Source of the DNA: Propionibacteriaceae bacterium
Lineage (GTDB): Bacteria > Actinomycetota > Actinomycetes > Propionibacteriales > Propionibacteriaceae
Direction: 5' to 3'
NCBI GenBank assembly: GCA_030450535.1
Contig: JAKDIK010000206.1
Location: forward strand, 1-5,160
DNA: 5,160 nt
Part shown: in pieces, positions 1-5,160 of the stretch
Layout of the letters: each line of letters opens with the position of its first letter
Numbering within the stretch: position 1 is the first letter of the stretch
Program-made: the position numbers and the translations under genes
The notes under the pieces: generated by a model
Told to the model about the DNA's origin: nothing
Seen by the model: the letters and a program-made list of their open reading frames with translations, nothing else
The model's database searches: none

Positions 1-523
1 CGCCGCCCCCGCTGCCGATCGCGATGATCGGTAGACGGGCCGCCGCCACCCGGGGCCGGTAGCCCGCGACGCCGAGGGGTTCGCGCCCGGAGTCCTTGGT
101 GGGCGTGGGCCGGAACGGTCCGGCGCCGAGGTAGTCGACGACGCCGACGAGCGCCTGGGCCTGGAGGACCAGCTCGAGGGTGCCCGTGGTGAACCCGATC
201 ACGGCGTCGGCGCCCAGCAGCGCGCGGGCGTCCTCCGGCGGCAGGTCGTCGGCTCCGAGGTGGACGCCGTGCACGCGGCGTCCGGCCCGGCGGGCGGCAT
301 ACGCGACGTCGGCCCGGTCGTCGACCAGGACCCGGGTGGTCGCGTTGGCCGCACCCACGGCGTCCGCCACCGCCCCGAGGAGCGCCAACAGCTCGCGGGT
401 GGAGGCCTCCTTGGCACGCACCTGGACGATCCCGGCGCCCGCGGCGGCGGCCTCGGCGGCCACCTCGACGGTGCGTCGGTCGGACCCGGCCGTGACCAGG
501 TACACGCGCAGATCGATGCCCAT
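1..523 (-). CDS. thiE: Thiamine-phosphate synthase ThiE, C-terminus off the window
   Basis: ThiE condenses HMP-PP with hydroxyethylthiazole phosphate to give thiamine phosphate and pyrophosphate; it is a cytosolic TIM-barrel enzyme. The 174 visible residues start MGIDLRVYLVTAG. They contain the pyrimidine-binding strand VQVRAKE (33-39), a VDDR segment whose D69 should be a Mg ligand, HLGADDLP (88-95) with the second Mg aspartate at D92, and the diphosphate/thiazole-phosphate loop GPFRPTPTK (135-143). The end of the visible part, PIIAIGSGG, matches the strand that is usually AIGGI. The usual length is about 210 residues, so roughly 35-40 are missing beyond the left edge. The ATG overlaps the thiM TGA by one base (TGATG), with a strong Shine-Dalgarno just upstream, which fixes the start. 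Oddities: the Asn before the Mg aspartate is Asp (D68), and the usual S-x-H-T loop reads TTGT (112-115). As I recall, the TTGTLELV form is shared by other actinobacterial ThiE proteins, so it is probably a subfamily trait and not damage. Confidence 0.95.
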   Translation of the reverse strand, partial: MGIDLRVYLVTAGSDRRTVEVAAEAAAAGAGIVQVRAKEASTRELLALLGAVADAVGAANATTRVLVDDRADVAYAARRAGRRVHGVHLGADDLPPEDARALLGADAVIGFTTGTLELVLQAQALVGVVDYLGAGPFRPTPTKDSGREPLGVAGYRPRVAAARLPIIAIGSGGG

Positions 524-1311
524 CACTCCTCCTCACAGCGCACGGCCGCAATGTCGGCCGCGGTCAGCGTGTCGAGCGCGTCGATCAGCGCCGTCTTGAA
601 ACTGCCCGGCCCGGACGCCGTCGCCGCGGCCCGCTCCCCTGCCGCACCCAGCCAGGCGGACGCGGCCAGCGCCGCCTCGAACGGGGGCGCCACGGCGCAG
701 CACGCGGCCACGAGACCCCCCAGCAGGCAGCCGGTGCCGGTGACGCGGGCCAACAACGGGTGCCCCGAATGGACGCCCACCACCCGGTTGCCGTTGGTGA
801 CGAGGTCGACATCGCCGGAGATGGACACCACGCACCCGTTCCTCCGGGCCAGCCAGCGCGCCGCGGCCAGGGCCTCGCGCACCCCGTGGCGGGCATCGGC
901 GCCGCGGCCGCCGGCTCCCGCCCCCGCCAGGGCGACCACCTCGGACGCGTTGCCGCGCACGACGACCGGCGAGCGGGTGCCCAGCTCGCGGGCCAACTGC
1001 GTCCGGACGGGGGCGACCCCGACGGCGGTGGGATCCAGCACCCACGGCCGTCCGGCGGCTCGGGCGCTGTCGACGGTGGGCGGGATGCCGGCCATGGCGT
1101 CCGTGCTGAGGGTGCCGAGGTTGATCAGGAGAGCATCGGCGAGGGCGTCCATGGTGGGCGCCTCGGCCTGCGTCTCGGTCATCATCGGGCGCGCGCCAGC
1201 GGCGAGGAGGCCGTCGGCCACGATCCCCATCGAGACGGTGGCCATGAGGCAGTGCACGAGCGGGGTGCGGGCACGGACGGCGTCCACGACGCACGCGAGG
1301 TTAGCGGGCAT
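523..1311 (-). CDS. thiM: Hydroxyethylthiazole kinase ThiM
   Basis: ThiM phosphorylates 4-methyl-5-(2-hydroxyethyl)thiazole (HET) with ATP to give HET-P, the salvage route to the thiazole half of thiamine. The 262-residue length is normal for the family. Visible landmarks in order are PLVHC (17-21), GARPMM (39-44), LINLGTLS (62-69), LDPTAVG (92-98), RGNASEV (119-125), SISGDVD (163-169), the anion-hole and catalytic region VTGTGC (190-195, C195) and GPGSF (234-238). The ATG overlaps the end of the transporter gene by 11 nt and has AGGA (1324-1321) 9 nt upstream. Oddities: the normally conserved ITN after PLVHC is LMA (22-24), the following Asn-containing helix reads VSMGIVADGLL, and the ATP-binding Thr of the TGEVD-type motif is Ser165. 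These changes fall in the substrate pocket region, while the ATP and anion-hole parts look intact. The family assignment is secure. Exact substrate preference is inferred. Confidence 0.95.
   Translation of the reverse strand: MPANLACVVDAVRARTPLVHCLMATVSMGIVADGLLAAGARPMMTETQAEAPTMDALADALLINLGTLSTDAMAGIPPTVDSARAAGRPWVLDPTAVGVAPVRTQLARELGTRSPVVVRGNASEVVALAGAGAGGRGADARHGVREALAAARWLARRNGCVVSISGDVDLVTNGNRVVGVHSGHPLLARVTGTGCLLGGLVAACCAVAPPFEAALAASAWLGAAGERAAATASGPGSFKTALIDALDTLTAADIAAVRCEEE
526..534 (-). promoter_or_regulatory. thiE ribosome binding site inside the thiM 3' end
   Basis: The purine run GAGGAGGAG lies 2 nt upstream of the thiE ATG; its GGAGG core (532-528) is 4 nt away. The same bases encode the three C-terminal glutamates of ThiM (RCEEE-stop). 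The site is immediately followed by the overlapping TGATG stop/start, an arrangement typical of translational coupling. It supports 523 as the thiE start. Confidence 0.8.
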
Positions 1312-2637
1312 CGAAGGTGTTCCTCTCGATCTCGGTCGGCGTCATGGCCGGCCCGGCGGCGGCGCATCCCGCGACCATCAGCCCGCCGATGACGAGCAAG
1401 GCCATCACCGGCAGATCCGGGCCGAAGAGGGCGACCAGCGGCGGCAGGTAGAAGGGATACAGCGCGGGACCCACGATCGACAGCGAGTACGCGGTGCCGT
1501 ACGCCGTCGCCCGCACCCTGGTCGGGAAGATCTCGTTGAGGTAGGCGCCGATCGGCCCGTACGGGGTGACGGTGGCGACCTGCAGCACGGCGACACCGAC
1601 GAGGGCGACCCCCAGGGCACCGGGGCCCGCGGCGTCCGGACGGCCGAGGACGAACCACCAGAGCACGGGCGCCATCGCGGCCGCGAGGGTTCCACCGACG
1701 ACGAAGAACCGGCGGCGTCCGGTGAGGGTGGAGAGGTGGCCGGTGCGGGCCATCACGAGCGCCTGGGCCACCGACGCCACCCCGAGCACGAGCGACACCT
1801 CGAGCGGGCTGAGCCCGAGCCCCGGCAGGCGTTGCGCGACGACGATCACCACCATGTTCGTGCAGAACCACAGGCCGGTCATCAGCCCGAAGACGCGCCA
1901 GAACGGTCGGGCCCAGCGCCCGGCCAGCACGTCGGCGAGCCCGACAGCCTCGCCGGGCGTCCGCGGTTGGCGCACGAACACGGGTGCGTCCGCGACGCGC
2001 CGGGCGTAGAAGACGAGCATGACGATCGAGGCCAGTCCTCCGGCCACGAACGACATCCGCCAGCCCCAGGCGGCGTAGGCGTCCAGGCCGAGCAGGGCCA
2101 GCAGGGCGACGGTGACGAACGCGATCGTGGCCTGCGCCCACGGCGCCATCGCCATGATCCGACCCGACACGAGCCCGCGACGCCGCGGCGTGGACCACTC
2201 CATGGCGAGCGGGATCGCGGACGTGTACTCCCCGGCCAGGAACGCTCCGCCGATGAAGCGCAGGGCGACGATGAGGCCGATGGTGGCCGCGCCGAGCACG
2301 TGCCAGTCCGGGACCGCGGCGATGCCCAGCGTGCAGGCGGCCGTCCCGGCGAGGGCGATCTTCGTGGTGCGGGTCCGGCCGATGCGGTCGGCGACCTGGC
2401 CGAAGATCATGGCGCCCACGGGGCGTCCGATGAGGGTGGCCATGATCACGAGGGCCGCGGTGGTCGCCGTGACGTGTGGCCCGGCCAGCACCGGCAACGC
2501 GGGCGCGAGTGCGGTGACGGGCAGGAAGATGTTCACCTGGTCGACGTAGTTGCCCCACACGCCGCCCCGCACGGCCGAGCGGCCGTCCGGGGGTAGCTCG
2601 GGGACCAACCCCCGCGGCCGCCGAAGAGTCGGCAGGG

Positions 2638-2641
<4 letters not shown>
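1301..2641 (-). CDS. MFS permease in thiamine operon, candidate HET/thiamine-precursor importer
   Basis: This is a 446-residue integral membrane protein with about twelve hydrophobic helices, at roughly 32-52, 60-80, 93-110, 115-135, 163-187, 193-212, 250-270, 280-300, 312-333, 340-360, 375-395 and 408-430. The loop after helix 2 carries the MFS signature GQVADRIGRTR (81-91). Helix 4 has RFIGGAFLAGEYTSA (128-142), a variant of the RFxQGxxxGGE motif of metabolite:proton symporters (the ProP/ShiA-like group). NEIFPTRVRATAYG (369-382) is the matching C-terminal-half motif. D34 in helix 1 is a charged membrane residue that could serve proton or substrate coupling. The GTG start overlaps the thiC stop as GTGA (4 nt), with GAGG (2652-2649) 7 nt upstream. 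No other plausible start lies near. The position between thiC and thiM, under the TPP riboswitch, suggests uptake of HET or another thiamine precursor. The substrate cannot be read from sequence. Export, or a different substrate, remains possible. Confidence 0.9.
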
Positions 2642-4353
<1,712 letters not shown>

Positions 4354-4447
4354 CTCTCTTCCTACGCCGGCATGATCCGGACAGGTTCGACGGTTCAGGC
4401 AGCGCCAGCCTGATCTCAGCCCGTGCTCGGGCACCCGTGGGATGTCC
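4354..4447 (-). promoter_or_regulatory. TPP riboswitch (THI element) upstream of thiC
   Basis: The minus strand shows the conserved parts of the TPP aptamer. There is ACGGGTGCCC (4438-4429), then a 5-bp P3 hairpin (4432-4428 with 4423-4419) and the invariant CTGAGA (4419-4414). A second hairpin follows (TCAGGC 4413-4408 with GCCTGA 4400-4395), then the P2 return strand CCGT (4393-4390, pairing with ACGG 4438-4435) and GAACCTG (4388-4382). A P5 helix comes next (CCGG 4380-4377 with CCGG 4370-4367, around ATCATG), then GCGTAGGAA (4367-4359, first G shared with P5). The consensus in other bacteria is CTGAGA...ACCTGATCTGG.TAATGCCAGCGTAGGGAA, so the match is unmistakable. The aptamer ends at the thiC start, and its 3' strand contains the ribosome binding site. 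No U-tract terminator follows, so control is most likely translational: TPP binding would hide the thiC start. The linked downstream genes would be affected through coupling. Confidence 0.95.
4360..4363 (-). promoter_or_regulatory. thiC ribosome binding site within the riboswitch 3' strand
   Basis: AGGA in the context GTAGGAAGAGAGATG lies 6 nt before the ATG at 4353. Its first three bases are the 3' strand of aptamer helix P4, pairing with CCT at 4385-4383. Folding of the TPP-bound aptamer would therefore mask this site directly, without a separate anti-Shine-Dalgarno hairpin. It is the main reason for choosing the start at 4353 over 4347. Confidence 0.8.
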
Positions 4448-4478
4448 CCATCTAAGCACACGTGATTAGGGTGGGCGG
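4448..4478. promoter_or_regulatory. Compact divergent promoter region between thiC and thiD
   Basis: Only about 31 bp separate the riboswitch 5' arm from the thiD start, so promoters for both directions must lie here and spill into the riboswitch and the thiD coding sequence. Weak candidates are: for thiD, TAGGGT (4467-4472), a TANNNT-type -10 placed 6 nt before the GTG; for thiC, TAATCA (4468-4463) or TTAGAT (4455-4450) on the minus strand. No convincing -35 boxes were found. TTAGAT would give a start point inside the P1 arm, so it fits less well. A CACGTG palindrome is at 4459-4464, with no known role here. Confidence 0.35.
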
Positions 4479-5160
4479 GTGAGTAGCACCGCGCGCCCCG
4501 TCTGCCTGTCGATCGCCGGTTCCGACCCCAGCGGGGGTGCCGGCGTCCAGGCCGATCTCAAGACGTTTTCGGCTCTCGGCGTGTACGGCGCCGCGGCCCT
4601 CGCCGGACTGACCGTGCAGAACACCCAGGGCGTGCGGGACGCGCGCGGGCTCGACCCGGCGTTCGTGGTCGCCCAGGTGGCTGCGGTCGTGGAGGACCTG
4701 CCGGTCGCCGCCACGAAGATCGGCATGCTGAGCGACGCGGCGACGGTGACGGCCGTGGCGGACGTGATCCGCGAGCGGCGCGACGCCTTCGGCGTGATCG
4801 TCCTCGACCCGGTCATGGTCGCGACCTCCGGCGACCGTCTGCTGGCCGAGGACGCGGTCGAGGCCATCCGGGCTGCGCTGCTGCCCCTGGCCGACCTGGT
4901 GACGCCCAATCTGCCCGAAGCGGGCCTCCTGCTCGGGGTCGGCGAGGCCGAGGACGTGGACGGACTCCGCGCGCAGGCGCGGGCCCTGGTCCAGACCGGG
5001 ACGCGGGCCGTGCTCGCCAAGGGTGGTCACCTGGCCGGCGACGCTCTGGTCGACGTGTTCGCCGACGCCTCGGGCGTGGCCGACCTGACCGGCGAGCGGA
5101 TCGCCACCCGCAACACCCACGGCACCGGCTGCACCCTGTCGTCGGCGGTCGCGGCGTGCG
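4479..5160 (+). CDS. thiD: Hydroxymethylpyrimidine/phosphomethylpyrimidine kinase ThiD, C-terminus off the window
   Basis: ThiD phosphorylates HMP to HMP-P and then to HMP-PP, supplying the pyrimidine substrate of ThiE; it is a cytosolic ribokinase-fold enzyme. The 227 visible residues show the substrate-binding N-terminus SIAGSDPSGGAGVQADLKT (11-29), LTVQNTQGV (44-52), KIGML, LDPVMVATSGD, the TPNLPEAGLLLG segment, KGGH, and the anion-hole motif HGTGC (214-218) with catalytic C218. Family members are about 265 residues, so roughly 40 lie beyond the right edge. A fusion to another domain there cannot be excluded. The start is GTG; an in-frame TAG at 4467-4469 rules out a longer N-terminus. AGGG (4468-4471) could be a ribosome binding site 7 nt upstream, or the message could be leaderless. 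It is transcribed divergently from the thiC operon and has no visible riboswitch of its own. Confidence 0.96.
   Translation, partial: MSSTARPVCLSIAGSDPSGGAGVQADLKTFSALGVYGAAALAGLTVQNTQGVRDARGLDPAFVVAQVAAVVEDLPVAATKIGMLSDAATVTAVADVIRERRDAFGVIVLDPVMVATSGDRLLAEDAVEAIRAALLPLADLVTPNLPEAGLLLGVGEAEDVDGLRAQARALVQTGTRAVLAKGGHLAGDALVDVFADASGVADLTGERIATRNTHGTGCTLSSAVAAC

Noticed and set aside
260..2596. A 778-codon plus-strand open frame antisense to thiE, thiM and the permease.
   Set aside because: It lies opposite three clear family members. Its translation is low-complexity (rich in Arg, Gly, His, Asp) with no recognisable domain, as expected for antisense frames in high-GC DNA.
4354..4447. Intrinsic terminator as the riboswitch expression platform.
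   Set aside because: No GC hairpin followed by a T-run exists between the aptamer and thiC. The aptamer abuts the start codon, so translational control fits better.
4354..4461. Extension of thiC to an upstream in-frame GTG at 4461 (36 extra residues).
   Set aside because: The extension is exactly the TPP aptamer sequence. The encoded peptide does not resemble a ThiC N-terminus, and a good ribosome binding site supports 4353.
4452..5120. Minus-strand 222-codon frame opposite thiD.
   Set aside because: It overlaps an unmistakable thiD and the divergent promoter region. Its composition is typical of an antisense shadow.

Overview
The window is a thiamine (vitamin B1) biosynthesis and salvage locus from a high-GC Gram-positive bacterium, almost certainly an actinobacterium. 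The grounds are very high GC with strong G/C third-position bias, GTG starts, tight gene overlaps, and proteins resembling actinobacterial versions. A family such as Micrococcales or Propionibacteriales is plausible, but I cannot fix it from sequence alone.

Layout: most of the window (4447 down to 1) is one minus-strand operon. It is preceded by a TPP riboswitch (about 4447-4354) and reads thiC (4353-2638), a 12-helix MFS transporter (2641-1301), thiM (1311-523) and thiE (523 to the left edge, C-terminus missing). Every junction overlaps (4, 11 and 1 nt), so translation is probably coupled along the operon. On the plus strand, thiD starts at 4479 and runs off the right edge. The 125-bp gap between thiC and thiD holds the riboswitch plus only about 31 bp, so the two divergent promoters must be intertwined. 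There is no gene-free stretch above 300 bp.

How the genes work together: ThiC makes HMP-phosphate from the purine intermediate AIR, and ThiD converts HMP/HMP-P to HMP-PP. ThiM phosphorylates the thiazole alcohol HET, and ThiE joins HMP-PP and HET-P into thiamine phosphate. No genes for de novo thiazole synthesis (thiG, thiS, thiO/thiH, thiF) are visible. The MFS permease sits between the pyrimidine synthase and the thiazole kinase, under the riboswitch, so it is a good candidate for importing HET or another thiamine precursor. This transport role is inferred from context.

The locus is a recognisable pathway, not a new kind of system. The points most worth a second look are the orphan MFS permease, a riboswitch closing stem that includes the thiC start codon, non-consensus active-site residues in ThiM and ThiE, and the separation of thiD from visible riboswitch control.
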